From Ophiura sarsii (Eukaryota; Echinodermata; Ophiuroidea; Amphilepidida; Ophiuridae), in assembly GCA_035610835.1 (NCBI GenBank), contig CM069441.1, positions 102,049,606 to 102,113,605 of the forward strand: DNA of 64,000 nucleotides, in the 5' to 3' direction. Below are positions 33,671 to 45,877 of the stretch, piece after piece. The notes beneath the pieces were generated by a model that was not told the origin of the DNA, made no database searches, and worked only from the letters and a program-made list of their open reading frames with translations. Position numbers and translations under genes: made by a program. Position 1 is the first letter of the stretch; each line of letters starts with the position of its first letter.

Positions 33671-34832
33671 CACTGAAAACGAAACCTGGTTTGCCCTACT
33701 AAACAAAACTTAGTTAAAACTATGTCAAGTACGACTAACTTATAACTAGTACGGCTAGGTTGGACTGAACTATTCGTACGTTAGGATGTACTAGGTGCTG
33801 GACTATCAAATATACTAGTTCAACTTTGACCTACTAATATAATAAACTAGTTAAAACATGCCCCACTAATATAATCGAGTGCTCTACTAATATATTGGGT
33901 GTTCTACTAATGGTCTCTACTAACCAAAATTATGTCAAGTACGACTTTTTTTTATCAGTCAGGCATACTGTACTAAAGCTTTTACTAGTTCAGCAGATTG
34001 AACTAGCATGTTAAGCTAGCTTGCCTCACTAAGCTAAAATACGTCGATCAAAATGGAAAGTTACGTGAAAATATCATTTTTCTCAACGTTTTTTAAAAAA
34101 TAAAGTTGTTTGTTATAATTTAAAATGAGATCGTAAAGCGTCATGCAAGGTAGGCAGGATTTTGTATGGTCAACTTTAAATGGTGTGTTTTGTACACACT
34201 TGTGCACATCGTCTGAGGTATGATGATCAGGTCTAGTGTATGTTTTATGTAGTCTGCAAAATTTTGCACCATTGGCATTGCATTACATTGCAAACTGGGC
34301 CAGTTCACGATGACCATACAAAATCCTGTCTAACTTGCATGACGCCTTATGATCTCACTCAAATTATAACAACAACTTTATTATAAAAACAACGTTGAGA
34401 AAAATGATATTTTCACGTACCTTTCTATATTGATCAGTATTTAACTCGGCAATCAGTCCCAGCTCAGTCCCCCACATGTAACATAAAGCGATGCACGATG
34501 TCGTCTGAGTAGGCTGACGCAATGCATGTGATCAAAACGGCGGTAAAATTCAACTTTAGTACAACCAGGGACTCGTACGTCGTGAAACGTTAGTAGGACG
34601 TCTTTCACGATGAATCTAATTTTCATTTATTAGTACAGCAGACAAATTTGGAATAGTTGAGCATGTCCAGCTAACAATTTACTTCGATCCATATTATACT
34701 TGTCAAGCATATTAGTTTGACACCGAGTCGTCCATTAAAAACTAGTTCACCCAGTGTTACTAAGCTTAACTATTAGTCCTACTAAACAATGGCTTAGTTC
34801 AGCCTCCAAAATACGAGTTTGTGTTTTTAGTG
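33671..34832. mobile_element. CACTGAAAAC MITE (copy A), 1.16 kb
   Basis: Begins CACTGAAAACGAAACC and ends GTTTGTGTTTTTAGTG, with TA on both sides (33669-33670 and 34833-34834). The interior near both ends is full of ACTAGTT/TACTAATA words. Long inverted segments occur at 34060-34130 and 34370-34430 (ATCATTTTTCTCAACGTT and its inverse). It is present in both copies, so it predates the duplication. Confidence 0.85.
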
Positions 34833-34902
34833 TATAGTATGCAATGCATTATACATGTATTGCCTGATCTTTGGTTTAATCGGTAGATAATGCTATAATT
34901 CT

Positions 34903-35165
34903 TAACCTAACCCCCCTCCCCCAAATGCTAATACTACTTCTCAGCCTATCTCATGCGCATGTTCGGACGATTTTCAATGACGTAGTCAACCGAGCCTACA
35001 TAGTGAGTGATGAATACTGCGCAAACTAGTAGCTGAGGGTCGTGGCTTAGTGGGTGGGATGATGTGTGGAGTGTCCCCAGATCGATTGATTGGTGTTTTT
35101 TCGTTTAAAATTGTGATCCCGGTATAAAACCTGGTAAGGGTTGGGTTATGGTATCCAAATTGATT
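34903..35165 (+). repeat. SINE-like repeat, + strand (copy A, unit 1)
   Basis: AACCTAACCCCCC, a CATGCGCATG segment, ATGACGTAGTCAACCGAGCC, and TGGCTTAGTGGGTGGGATGA (A-box-like) appear in the same order as in the minus-strand copy at 56096-56370. The B box is worn. Confidence 0.65.
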
Positions 35166-35186
35166 TTTTGTTGTTGGTGTTTTATT

Positions 35187-35436
35187 AACCCTAATCACCC
35201 CCCCCCCCCAACCCCATGCTAAAAAAAATACTTCTAAGACTAGCTCCAAGAACATGTGCAGGCCGTTTTCGATGACGTTATCATCCGTATACTGCGCGAA
35301 CAAGCAACTGAGGGTTGTGGCTTAGTGGGTGGGATGACGGGCTGATGTGCAGATGAGGGTACAAGGCGATTTAGTTGGTGTTTTTTCTTCCAACATTGTG
35401 ATCCTAGAAAAAACTGGTTAGAGGGTTCGGGTTAAC
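35187..35436 (+). repeat. SINE-like repeat, + strand (copy A, unit 2)
   Basis: Directly follows unit 1, with AACCCTAATCACC, a C-run, CATGCTAAAAAAAATAC, TTTTCGATGACGTTATC, and GTGGCTTAGTGGGTGGGATG. The two units form a tandem pair. Confidence 0.6.
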
Positions 35437-35459
35437 ATGCAATTTACACAACATATTCT

Positions 35460-35870
35460 GAACATTGCTATCTTCAGTAGATAGCATTGCAGTTTGTTAT
35501 ATGCATTTCATTATATAATCTCAATCTGAATATTGAATATTGAATGTTTTTTCATTCATGCAATGGTACAAATATTTTCATTCGGTGAAATATGATCCCA
35601 TCTATCACCTCATGAAAATAGTTGTTACCATTGCACTCATAAACTTTCATTATTTGTGTACATGTACTATAATTCTTAATATACAATTTACATATATAAC
35701 AGAAACTGAACTTTGCTATCTTTAGTAGATAGCAGGCAGTTTGCTATATGCAATGTATTATTTAGATACACATTGCTATAATCAGTGAATAATATATATG
35801 ATACTTCTTAATATGCAATGTACACAACAGAATCTGAATATAGCTTTCTTCAGTAGATATCATTTCTGTT
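35460..35870 (+). repeat. Repeated hairpin motif GCTATCTTCAGTAGATAGC
   Basis: The near-palindrome GCTATCTTCAGTAGATAGC and variants occur at about 35468, 35717 and 35841, each followed by a GCAGTTTGTTATATGCA-type sequence. Related motifs are seen inverted at 41741-41760 and 41817-41836. Confidence 0.65.
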
Positions 35871-36902
35871 ATTTCCTTTTATTCTTATTCAATTCATACA
35901 AAACTACTACAGATCTAAGTGCAAATTGAATAAAAAATACACCAGAAATGTTTTTCCTTTCCATTTATATCTCCACATGTCCCAGCAGTGTTTTAAATTA
36001 ACATTATGTTGCCTTATACTTAACAGTCCATTAAAACTCCCTTTAAGGCTCCCAACAAGTACCCCTTATCTGACATTATCTTTGTTGAATTTCGTCTCAA
36101 GCATCAATTATTCTCCCTTTATAACTAACATTTGACATCAACTCTAATTCACATTAATTAACGCAACCATTCAGTTTTAATGTGAACTACTACGTACAGT
36201 GTTCCTAGTCCTCCTTGTAGGGATGCTATCCAGGGAAATATGATTGAATATAGAAACACTGAGCCATGTCATCCTAGTTTTGATCTCAGGAACAGTTTGG
36301 ATATGTATAAATCTAAGCATTTTTGCATTTTGAACCCATATATGACCTTTGACCTCTGATAGCAGCCTTAATTAAGCTGCACAATTGAAAAGTCTAGCAC
36401 GCAAAAAACATTTAGTAGAAGTTAAAGGAACAATTTGGTGATGCTCTAGTTTACCCCTACACATGATACAACAAAACCACTCGGCCCAAGGACTATGACT
36501 GAGGAGAACAGTTCAAAAACATATTCATGAGCAAGTAATGACCTGAACTGTGAATCTAGTAACGGTAAGTGATGCGTGCCCTGCCTGGACTGTAGCAAAT
36601 AAGTGACATCAACACTTTCAAGTATTTCTCATTTGTACTTTCGGGCAAATATTAGCCAGCCAATGTCTGGTGTGACTTCAGAATCATGTGTACTGTTACA
36701 TGATAGGCCTCCTTGGCTAGCCAAGAGTGTAAGGGGCCTAATGCAAAAGGTTTTAATACTAAGGGCACCAAAACCCCTAAATCAACTTCTATTAAAGTAA
36801 AAGCAATTCAAATATCAATATACATCACGATTTACCCTTTGAACAGAGGTCTTTTAAATATAGACAAATGTGCACTTTTTTAGCGTTATATCACAGACTA
36901 TA

Positions 36903-37042
36903 CACTGTAAAAAGAAATGTTTATATTTCTGATAACACTTAATAAACACTTCTCCTATACCTTTACACGTAAAACACAAAAATAAACGTGTTGAAGTGTT
37001 TATTAAGTGTTATTAGAAATATAAACGTTTCTTTTTACAGTG
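36903..37042. mobile_element. CACTG MITE, 140 bp, copy A only
   Basis: CACTGTAAAAAGAAATG and inverted CGTTTCTTTTTACAGTG are the ends of a full-length palindrome. The flanks are TA (36901-36902 and 37043-37044). The empty site in copy B (about 49408-49418) reads CAGACTATAGAGG, which proves insertion with a TA duplication. The ends fit EnSpm/CACTA-like or Tc1/mariner MITEs. Confidence 0.92.
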
Positions 37043-37221
37043 TAGAGGAAGGGACAATGAAGTGGGCGGCAACGCTTGATCCATGATCGTTTTGGCAATA
37101 CAGTTACGTAAACGTGATTTGGACTTGTGTTCAGGTCAAGCGTCAATGGGAACGTTGTATGTGCATGATGTAGATATAGATAGATGACAATAACTTTGAT
37201 ATTATATTTTTATAGCCTATA

Positions 37222-37614
37222 GGTGATTACGGAGTGACGTCACATGCCGTTGACCACAAACTACGAGAATTCAAACAAATTCAGATTGCACCAACACCAA
37301 AACGGCCAAAATTTAACCCTTTTTGTACTCCCGTGAAATATTACCATCGAACAGAATATTTGACAAAGTGATTCCTCTACATACTCATGTTATCATATTT
37401 ACACATAATGCAAGTTTTCACATGTTTTTTACAAGTCAAAGTCTGAAAATCGAGTGAAACATTTTACGAATTTCGGAAATATTGCTCATGTAAACAACGG
37501 TCGCTTACACAGCTACACATGGTCACTAGGAACGTTCTTCTGTATGGTCGAGTAGAGCGTAGACTTGATTTTGATGCTTTGTAGTCAACGGCAAATTGAA
37601 GGTCCGTAACCACC
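37222..37614. mobile_element. GGTGRTTACGGA MITE, about 393 bp, copy A only
   Basis: GGTGATTACGGA and inverted TCCGTAACCACC, both bounded by TA, enclose sequence absent from copy B, where the flanks join near 54882-54905. CGTTGACCACAAA and TTTGTAGTCAACG are mirrored inside. The exact edge is uncertain by a few bases, because the flank changed slightly. Confidence 0.75.
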
Positions 37615-38282
37615 TATATCACACCTGTTGCAAAATTCAAATGGTTTGGTCAATTTTCCGAATTCGGAGTTCATCTCAGTCACTGCGAACAAATTGTTTT
37701 AATTCAACTAGGTACACTAACCTTATTCTCATTTTACGTGTGGACAAATTTAACGGAATTTTTGTATTTAAAAAAATGTTTGTGAATATTTCCAGCTGTA
37801 TATCTCAGAAACGCAACTATCGAATGGCCTGATTGTTTTCGATAGTTGAATTCCCCCGTCATGTTCAATTCTACCATATTTACTTTGGCTGATCCAATGA
37901 TCAAGAATGGATAGTTACACTTTTCTGTTATTTTCAATGAGATCTAACTTGTTTTGATCCAGCGAATACATGGAACCATTATTTTGCTCAGAGTGGGCGT
38001 CGGCCGTTATAGGGACGCTCATTGGCTGAGTGGTAGAATGAAATCATGGGTCATTAATCGCAACAGCTACCTGCTAAACAATCATAGGGCTATGGATTTG
38101 CGGCGGGTATTTTGAGAATCAATCTTGATTGTCCCTTCCTCTATAGTCTATGGTTATATCTATGCTTAACCCATTCGGTGCTTCAGTGCTGTGTAAGTGG
38201 TTTGGGAAAGTTACCCAGTGGGGCTTTTCACGTGTAACAGTATTGTGAATCCCCTTGAAGTAACTCAATCAACAAATTTACC

Positions 38283-38612
38283 TGGTGGGGGTACTCGGAT
38301 TTGGTTTGGTCGGGAGTGTGCCGCTGGAGATTCAAAACCCCTACCCATTTCTTGAAAAAATGATACCCATTTCTAAGGATTTTGCTTCATTATAGACCCA
38401 ATTCTCGCAAATTACCAGGAAAATAGACCCACTTTTCAAAAATTATTTGCGAAAATAGACCCATTTGTAAAAAGTGACCCCAATATTAGGGATTTTCCAG
38501 CACAAAATCATACCCATGTTTAGGGAATGTTTGCAAAAAAACGACCCATTAGCATTAGAGCGGCACATACCCGTATACAGTAGTAGGCGAGTGCCCCCCC
38601 CCCCCCACCCCT
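38283..38612 (-). repeat. ATGGGTC-rich dispersed repeat (copy A)
   Basis: Reverse complement of 9757-10078, with the homopolymer (C run about 38595-38606) at the same end. Also present at 55549-55882. Confidence 0.7.
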
Positions 38613-38819
38613 GAGACATGAATGAGGCATGTTGGTGTTGAGGGGAATACTTATATGGTATCATTGATTGGTCAGTTTGACCACGCCTCACTGTGTTGGC
38701 TGTTTCACATAGTGTTGTATACAGCGTTTGATGCTAGGGATGTGCTCATTTACATCCCACAGTCCGAATAATTCCTCAACATATTGTAGCTTGAGCATGT
38801 TGAATGGATCTATCATATA

Positions 38820-39735
38820 AGCCCTAACCAAACTAAATCTCTGGGAACCTGCCGGGATTTGATCCGGGGACCCTCCGTTCTCAAGCCCCATGTCCCACCC
38901 ACTAAGCCAGGGCCCTGAGCTACTCGTTCGCACAGTATACAGGGTGTATCAAAAAAATTAGGACACTTTTTGATGATGGTTTAAATCCTTGTTAAATCAC
39001 TGAAGCATGACCAATTTTTATTTCAATGTAAAGTACAACTGATAAAGATACAATCCTGAAAAGATGAGAAAAATCCATCATTAATTAAGGAAATTGTGAC
39101 CTATTAGGTAAGGCAGTCTATTTTGTAGTATGTACAATGGCCATTCACACAGTAACAGTAGAGTAACATGAACGTGCACACTATTTATGCCAATTCTACT
39201 TCTTATCATGCTAATGAACCATCCATCGTGGGTTCGAGAACTTGTTTAATTTGCACAGAATATGCATGCATCTGATTTGTGGATTAGTTAGCCAGTTTTG
39301 ATTTGTGCACAATTAAATGGATTACCAAACTAATCTTTGCTATTGACTGATAGACTACTTTCTATGTTCATAATTATTGTAACGTATTGAAACGTAAACC
39401 ATGTTATTTACTGGTCTATACATGTAAATCCCATTGTACAAACCAGTAAATGACATGGTTTACGCAAATTATGCTAGTTTTCTTATTTTTCATCGGATTG
39501 ATCTCATATTTTCAGGATATCATAATAATTAATTGGGCTTTACCTTGAGACTAAATTGGTCATGGTCCAATGATTATATCAATTATTACACCGTCATGAA
39601 AAAGTGTCCTATTTTTTTGATACACCCTGTACTGCGCTTATAGGCTTGGTTGACTACGTCATCAAAAACCGGCGGTGCATGCCCTTGGAGAGGGACTTAG
39701 GATTGGCATTTTTTTAGCATTCAGGGGGTTATGGT
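38820..39735 (-). repeat. tRNA-derived SINE, minus strand, split by a MITE (copy A)
   Basis: On the minus strand TGGCTTAGTGGGTGGGACAT (A box) and GGATCAAATCCC (B box) lie at about 38847-38925, inside a repeat with the order GCATGCACCGCCGG, GTAGTCAACC, CGAACGAGTAGCTCAGGG. The unit is interrupted by the foldback element at 38940-39629. Copy B (56096-56370) shows it uninterrupted. Confidence 0.7.
38940..39629. mobile_element. Foldback mariner-like MITE, 690 bp, copy A only
   Basis: Ends CAGGGTGTATCAAAAAAATT and, inverted, TTTTTTTGATACACCCTG. The target TA is at 38938-38939 and 39630-39631. The empty site in copy B reads CACAGTATACTGCGC (about 56257). The arms pair for well over 100 bp and the centre carries a perfect-looking hairpin (39399-39464). 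The CAGGGTG...CACCCTG ends and the TA duplication fit Tc1/mariner. Confidence 0.93.
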
Positions 39736-40139
39736 TAATAATAATAATAATAATTAGTATTTATATAGCGCCTTTCCAAAGTGATCAAAGTGCTGTAATT
39801 TCGCTGCTGGTGAATCATCAGAATCAGGTCGCATCAACTAGGGTGCTGCCAATTTCTAGCGCAAACCTATCCGCACTTAGATTGTAACATCTACCATTTT
39901 TCAATGCAGCTCCCCAAATACCATTGGGGCAAGGAAGTTTTTGATAACCGAAACAACTAATCACAGATTTTGAAAGCAGGAGGAAACCGGAGATCCCGGA
40001 GAAAACCTGCGAGAGCGTGTATGGATCGTGATAAACCAAATGCACATAAAGCCCGACCAAGCATAGATTTCGAACCCGGGATTCATTGGTGCAAAGCGAG
40101 GGTATCTACCGCTGCGTCAACACGCTCTCCCTGTAGGTC
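39736..40139 (-). mobile_element. tRNA-derived SINE, about 400 bp, copy A only
   Basis: On the minus strand the head has GCAGCGGTAGATACCCTCGC (A box region) and GGGTTCGAAAT (B box), a body with GTTTTCTCCGGGATCTCCGG, and a 3' end GGCGCTATATAAATACTAAT followed by an (ATT)n tail at 39736-39760. Copy B lacks it (about 56366-56376). A clear target duplication is not seen. The 3' end resembles the LINE end at 61316. Confidence 0.88.
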
Positions 40140-40329
40140 CACATGGAATTCCACTCATTTACTATACTATATGCACATGTTCTTTTCCCCAAAAGAAGAA
40201 TGTCAGCTAAAATGCAGAAAGCGTTGCTTCTATCCCTAGATAACTGGTCAACTTTAACCGACACAGGGTGTACAATACCATCCTGTATTGAACCATCTTT
40301 AACACAGGGTTGGCGATTCTTTTAATTAA

Positions 40330-40400
40330 AATATATATATAACAAATCAGATTTATTTGATTTAAATCTGATTTATTCGATTTAAATCAGATTTTTTAAT
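40330..40400. repeat. ATTTGATTTAAATC tandem palindromes (copy A)
   Basis: AATCAGATTTATTTGATTTA and related words are repeated and self-complementary. Copy B (56577-56650) has an extra unit. Confidence 0.8.
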
Positions 40401-41417
40401 TTTTAATTTTTTTAAAATTCTTTTGATTTCAACCTAACATACCCTTTGACTGTTCCAACCCTGCTTTAACATCTTAGTTCAATATCCTGATGTCCAAATA
40501 CCCAAACCCGCAGCACGCAACTATAACATCTGATCATGTATGTTGCCTTCTGGGGTTACACTACAGGATTTGAATATCATTCCCACCGGCAAATAGGTCA
40601 ATTACTATGGTATACGTATCTCTATGGTAAATCTATGCAGAACATGGATGATAGGGAGGAAACAAGTCTTTAGAAATAAATCCCACATAGAACCTGTCGC
40701 TTTAGAGAGTAAAATATACCGTGGGAAGTTCTGAATATCTGCTGAATATAGTCAATCATCATATGAATAAAAGCATTTTATCATTTTTAAGGGGAAAAAA
40801 TCATAGTTATACAACTCGTTACCAGCTATCTACTTCAATACTAGTATTCTCCTGATGTCCTGACATAGCAACCAGTCATCGTAAACCACAGATAGACTAT
40901 CGTCTTCCAGTATCATTGCCAGTGACACTTGATGAATACCAAACTGTCATCAATTATTTGTTAGGATTTGGTATAGATGTATGCCACCCACTGTGCAGGT
41001 GTGTGTGTAGTCTATACTGCAAGAGCTATCATTACATCCTATAGCTGCCTAGTATTTGCTAATATTTCAGATAAGGCGACGAAAAAAACCCCTCATCTTG
41101 TCCTACGAGCGAAAAGGACCACTCCGGTAGGGTTGATTGGTTGGTTTGGCATTGGTGGGATTTTTTTTGGGGGGGGGGGGCTGTCAACATGTTCAGTGAA
41201 TTTTCAACAACAAAAATCACACATTTTTGAAAATGCCCGACATTTTTCCAAGTTTTTTATAAAAATTCAAAACATTTTCTTAACAAATATCGAAAAATTG
41301 TTGTAAATTTGGATTTCTTTTGGATTTTTTTTTAGAAAAATGAGTCAGTTGGGCGTGTAAAACAGGGTTTTTGTTGTTGTCTTAGATGTACTTTGGGTCC
41401 TAGGCATGCATTTATTA

Positions 41418-41577
41418 CTGTAAAAGCCAATATTTTCGGGCATTTTTATATCATACCTTCTGGATGCACTGCATGAATTTTGAAAACAATATTTTTGCAT
41501 GTTATAATTTTCTCGAAAAAATCTTTTGCGCAAAAATCGCGAAAATAAAATCACCGCGAAAATTTCAGCTTTTACAG
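41418..41577. mobile_element. CTGTAAAAGC MITE with internal deletion (copy A)
   Basis: Same ends and interior as 13355-13545 and 57648-57842, flanked by TA. It lacks about 35 bp (the TTTCGCGATTTTTTTC region) present in copy B. Confidence 0.85.
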
Positions 41578-42059
41578 TACACGTTAAGATATAATGCTTC
41601 ATAGTAACCATTATTTAATGCACATAAACATGATAAATATTGAATGCCTGGGTCCTAAAACACACTCTTTCCAACATTTCTAATATCTACACGCATTTTC
41701 GGTAAGATATTAGTTTCATATTATGAATTCCAGTGCTATCTACTGAAGATAGCATTGTTGAAGTTACAGTGATATCTCCTGCATGTTATTGTTAATGCAT
41801 AGTGTGAATTGCAGTGCTGTCTACTGAAGATAGCAATTGTTATCTACTGATGATTAGAATGGTTTAGATTTTGATGATGATGTCATTATTTTTATCTCCT
41901 GAAGATACCAAAATTCTGATCCTGTATGTTATTCTATGTTTGTTTTAGGATGTGACATAATTCAAGGAATTCTCCCCTGTAATGTCAATATGTCAATTAC
42001 TATAACATTTGTTACATATTTTGCAAGGCAGCTGAGGGATGTAATCCCCCTTTGCCACA

Positions 42060-42300
42060 TGTAGCACATGTTATGTAGCAAACCAATGTTACAATCCAAA
42101 TGTTGCAAATGAATGGTGCTCCCATGCTACATCTTGTGTATAATGTGTGGAGACATGATAGCCCTCTTTTCTCATGTTGCACATGATATGTTGCAAAGTA
42201 TGTGTTGACAACTATTAGTTGCTACATTTTGCGATGTATCAATAGCCCCTGTCACTCATGTAGAACATGGTATGTTGCAAACTTAAATGTTGCTACAGCT
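42060..42300 (+). repeat. Degenerate GCACATGTTATGTTGCAAA minisatellite (copy A)
   Basis: Words of the type CACATGTTATGTAGCAAAC, CACATGATATGTTGCAAAG and GAACATGGTATGTTGCAAAC recur every 60-110 bases. Repeated in copy B at 58320-58560. Confidence 0.55.
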
Positions 42301-44005
42301 GATGTTATGTTTGTACAAGGCACATTATAATCCACATCTGGGTATTTGATTGCATGGCTATAACACCTGGATGTTTTCTTTTGTTTTGATACAGATGAAT
42401 AATTAATTCCACCTATCACATTGCATTCAATCAAACTGGGTTGACCAGGGATATTTATCGCCACCTGCCCACGCGTCATACCTATCATCACCTGTTTGGA
42501 GCAAGAGGAATGTGTGTTACACTGAGGGAGTGGATTGAACTGTTGTAATACTTTCCACATGTGGTACCCAATCTTGTTTTAATGTTCAGGTAAGTGTGTT
42601 TGTTTTGAGTACATTACTTTTGCAATTTGATTGATGGAATTGACTTATTTATCCTCTTCTCTGTAAGCATGCTGTAAGTGATTTGGCCAATTTGCTTGTG
42701 TCAATGTCCTGAAATAGACGCGTGAGGATTTTTCGTTTTCATTTTTCAATTCGAAATTACTCACTGCCTTTGAAGGGCTGAAGCTGGCTGTCTTAAATCT
42801 GAAAATTGTATTTGCTCATTTTATTTCAGGGTTGTTATACCAAAGGGGGAAAAGAAGAAAAAAATTACAAGTCTTCTTGCAAGACAGTTTTGTAATACAG
42901 GACTAGTGAATGGTTTGTCCCTGTAAATTGGCTTAGCTGTGTGGTATGCGATTTGTGGCATTTGATTGGGCTTGAGTCAGTATTCTTATTTGTGTATTGC
43001 TAGTCGATATCTATGGAGCTGTGGGATCTGATATCTGTCTTACATTAGTCCAGAATTGTGAATGAATTATCTCTATTTGTAGCTTCACACAGATCGCAAT
43101 CATGATTAGATAATCTTGTTTACAGTTGTGATTGGCTAATGAATCGTCTGTGTATTTCATCATGTTCATAGGTTATTCTATCATGTTACCGCTGCAAGTT
43201 GTCCATAAATAGCAGGTTTTGATTAGTTTACTCATGCACACATGTGTTTAGATTTCTCGATTTGTTCAACAATGAACAGTTGGTTGTCAAATGCACAAAA
43301 CACTTCACAATGTCCATCACTTTCACAATTACATTGACAACTGGAAATGTCAATATACTGGACAACAAAGAAGTAGAAAACCAGGGATAATGTACATAAT
43401 CAAGGAGTTATTATAGTAAACTGGAGAAGGCATGAGCATCGAACCCATTCGACTAACTCTGTTCTAGGTGGTAATGGTGCTATAGTGGGTTGTCCCTTTT
43501 GCGTTTATCACAATATTACCCACAGTTCATTGGGTGTTTAGAGGTAGAGAAAATCCGTCCAGTCTTCACTATTTACACACTCTCTTTTTTAAAATGCCGG
43601 CAATATAGAGTGACGTGGGGATCCAGTCTAGTTGAAAGCATCATGGCGGCCTTCAATAGTTTATTTTGTAAGATGATTACAAATTCATTCATAGTTTGGC
43701 CATATGGACGTGTCATACGGTTACCATCTAAAAAGCAAAATGTTGCTCAAAGTAGTGTGTATACATTGATTTTCAACAGTATGTGCAACAGTATGCGACT
43801 TCATGATAATTAACGAAAAACCAATTACACTTTTATTAGGCTACTTTTTTTGCGGCGCGGCCAACAAATTGGGTGCTGCCTGCCTGCAAAAAGTTGAGCT
43901 ATCGATGTATCGGGCTACTTTTTGCTGTGGGCTGTAGCCTAGACGGTACGCCGCTGAATGGAATGGTATATCGGTTTCATCATTAGATGAATGAATTTTT
44001 ATATA

Positions 44006-44295
44006 AGGCCAAACAAAGAAGATCTGTCTCAGCAAGCCCGCCCGCATTGGTATGTGAAATGAGCTGGCGCTTAGGTCTATGCGCTGAGGGCTCAAAAACT
44101 TATTTTTTTCTTCTATTTTTTTGTTGGATTTTTTTTTTTATGATTTAAAAAAAAAAGTAAAAAATAAAAAAATAGCAAAAAACAAACAAAACACATACCT
44201 CATAGCCTATTTTTAAAAAATTAATTAAAAAATCGCACAGCACTTGCCTTATTTGCAAAATGTTTCTGAGACAGACTTTCTTCTTTGTTTGGCCT
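44006..44295. mobile_element. GGCCAAACAAAG MITE (copy B)
   Basis: Duplicate of 31772-32084, with more divergence in its A/T homopolymer interior. Confidence 0.8.
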
Positions 44296-45112
44296 AACAG
44301 TCAACTTCAAATGTGTTTACATTACCAGCAGTATCCAAACAAATAGAAGTGTGAATGGCATCTGCTGCTCCAAATATAGGTCAGACAAACCAGATTTTTA
44401 AAATCAATTTTTATCACCTTAAGGACATAAATGCCCCCATATTTTGCATTTTTTTGTAAAAATCTATAAAAATATACTTCAAATTTGATAACAAGATATG
44501 ATGTTTTTCATAACCCAGCTATTCTGTAAGCAATAATTTGATTACTGAAAGTAAGTTTTAGCTATGCGATACGTTGCATCGAATACCTTCCGACTTCCTC
44601 AGGCAATTAAACCTGTGGGCTGGACATATAGAAGGCTATCGCTTCATGAAAGTGTTATCTGTATTATCAGAATTTCCCCCGTTCAGTTAGGAACCTATCA
44701 GACACTTATTTGCTTTTGATGCAGAATATAAAAAAGGGGTAATTTGTGGATTGCATTTTTTTAAAAAGTGACGCAAATAATAATAACTTAGAACCCATTT
44801 TCAGTTACCAAATCAGGACATGAGAACAAAAGCTTAGAAAATGCCTTATTTTGCCATTTTTTTTTGCTCCATTTCTCTGGATAATTTTAAAAGCTTTGCT
44901 GACAAGGTTTAACTTTTGGCTTGATGATATTTGACATTAGTTGTCGATGGTGCCATGGCATTAAAGTGAAACTGTACCTCTCTCTACATAATCTACATTA
45001 TTTCAATTCCAAACAAACAATAGATGAACTTGATATAGGAAAGGGAAAATGTTTCTTTTATAAGTGAGCCATGATTTAAAAAAGCTGCTGTATATATGTA
45101 TCAATTAACCCA

Positions 45113-45350
45113 AACGCCCCTGAGTACTCCAAAATACTCCAAGCAAGCCTATCTCCAAGCGCATGTGCGGACGGTTTACGATTACGTAATCAACTGAGCC
45201 TATATAGTGAGCACAGTATACTGCCCGAACGAGTAGTTGAGAGCTGTGGATTGTGTATGGACGCTGTGAAAAACGAAGAATATACGCGATTACAAAATAC
45301 AATACCCAATCTCTTTCAATTTTCAATATTGGCAAACACAAAATAAAAAC
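45113..45350 (+). repeat. Diverged SINE-family copy (copy B)
   Basis: Duplicate of 32905-33150. Confidence 0.6.
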
Positions 45351-45877
45351 TGAAATTATGGGTTGGTCTGCAGGGGTCGCATTCTGACACGTCTGCGCGT
45401 CCTAGACCTCTCACTTTCTAATAGTGACGCGTCAGGTTTCAAATTGGAAAGACTTGGGGGGTCCCGATCAAAATTGAAGGGACCCCTTAAATTTGAAGAT
45501 GTATGGAAATGGAAACCTTAAGAAATTCTGTACATTACATATCCATCCTAAATTTCCTCACAATATAAATTCATTGAAACTGCCCATAAAAAAGTAAAAT
45601 TTTCAAATACCCAAACTTCAGGACCCCTCAATTTCTTGGGGGGACCCCTTAAATTTGTTTTTGGAAGTCCTACGGGGTCCTGAAAAATGTCATGGGACCT
45701 CTCACATTTTTGATCCAGTGCTATCCCTGTTGGTCTGTCCTGTATGACATTTTCTTCCCTTGAACTATTCATCACATTGTTTTTGATTTGGTGTAAAAAG
45801 CTTGGGACCATTACAATAGTATCAGCCAGAAATGGAATATTGTCATCATCAGTAAAGCATTGCAGTTTGTTATACTA

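Larger units (their letters stand above)
31713..43946 (+). repeat. Segmental duplication, copy A (about 12.2 kb)
   Basis: Aligns head to tail with 43947-61430 throughout, with only scattered substitutions and small indels outside the insertions. The left edge is at TACGCTGC (31713-31720), just before TGAATGGAATGGTATAT, and the right edge is at TACGCCGC (43947-43954). Insertions private to this copy are at 36903-37042, about 37222-37614, 38940-39629 and 39736-40139. No host gene is recognised in it. Confidence 0.95.

Noticed and set aside
38688..38933. Minus-strand 81-codon frame, partner at 56045-56257
   Set aside because: It is the translation of the tRNA-like SINE (the LSGWDMG... PAGSQ part is the A to B box region).
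42252..42560. 102-codon minus-strand frame, partner at 58517-58768
   Set aside because: The partner in copy B is frameshifted at its N-terminal side, with no sign of protein-level constraint.
42575..42850. Possible exon edges (CAG|GTAAGTG at 42590 and TTTATTTCAG|GG at 42830)
   Set aside because: Splice-like words exist in both duplicate copies but no open or conserved coding segment joins them; a non-coding transcript cannot be judged from sequence alone.
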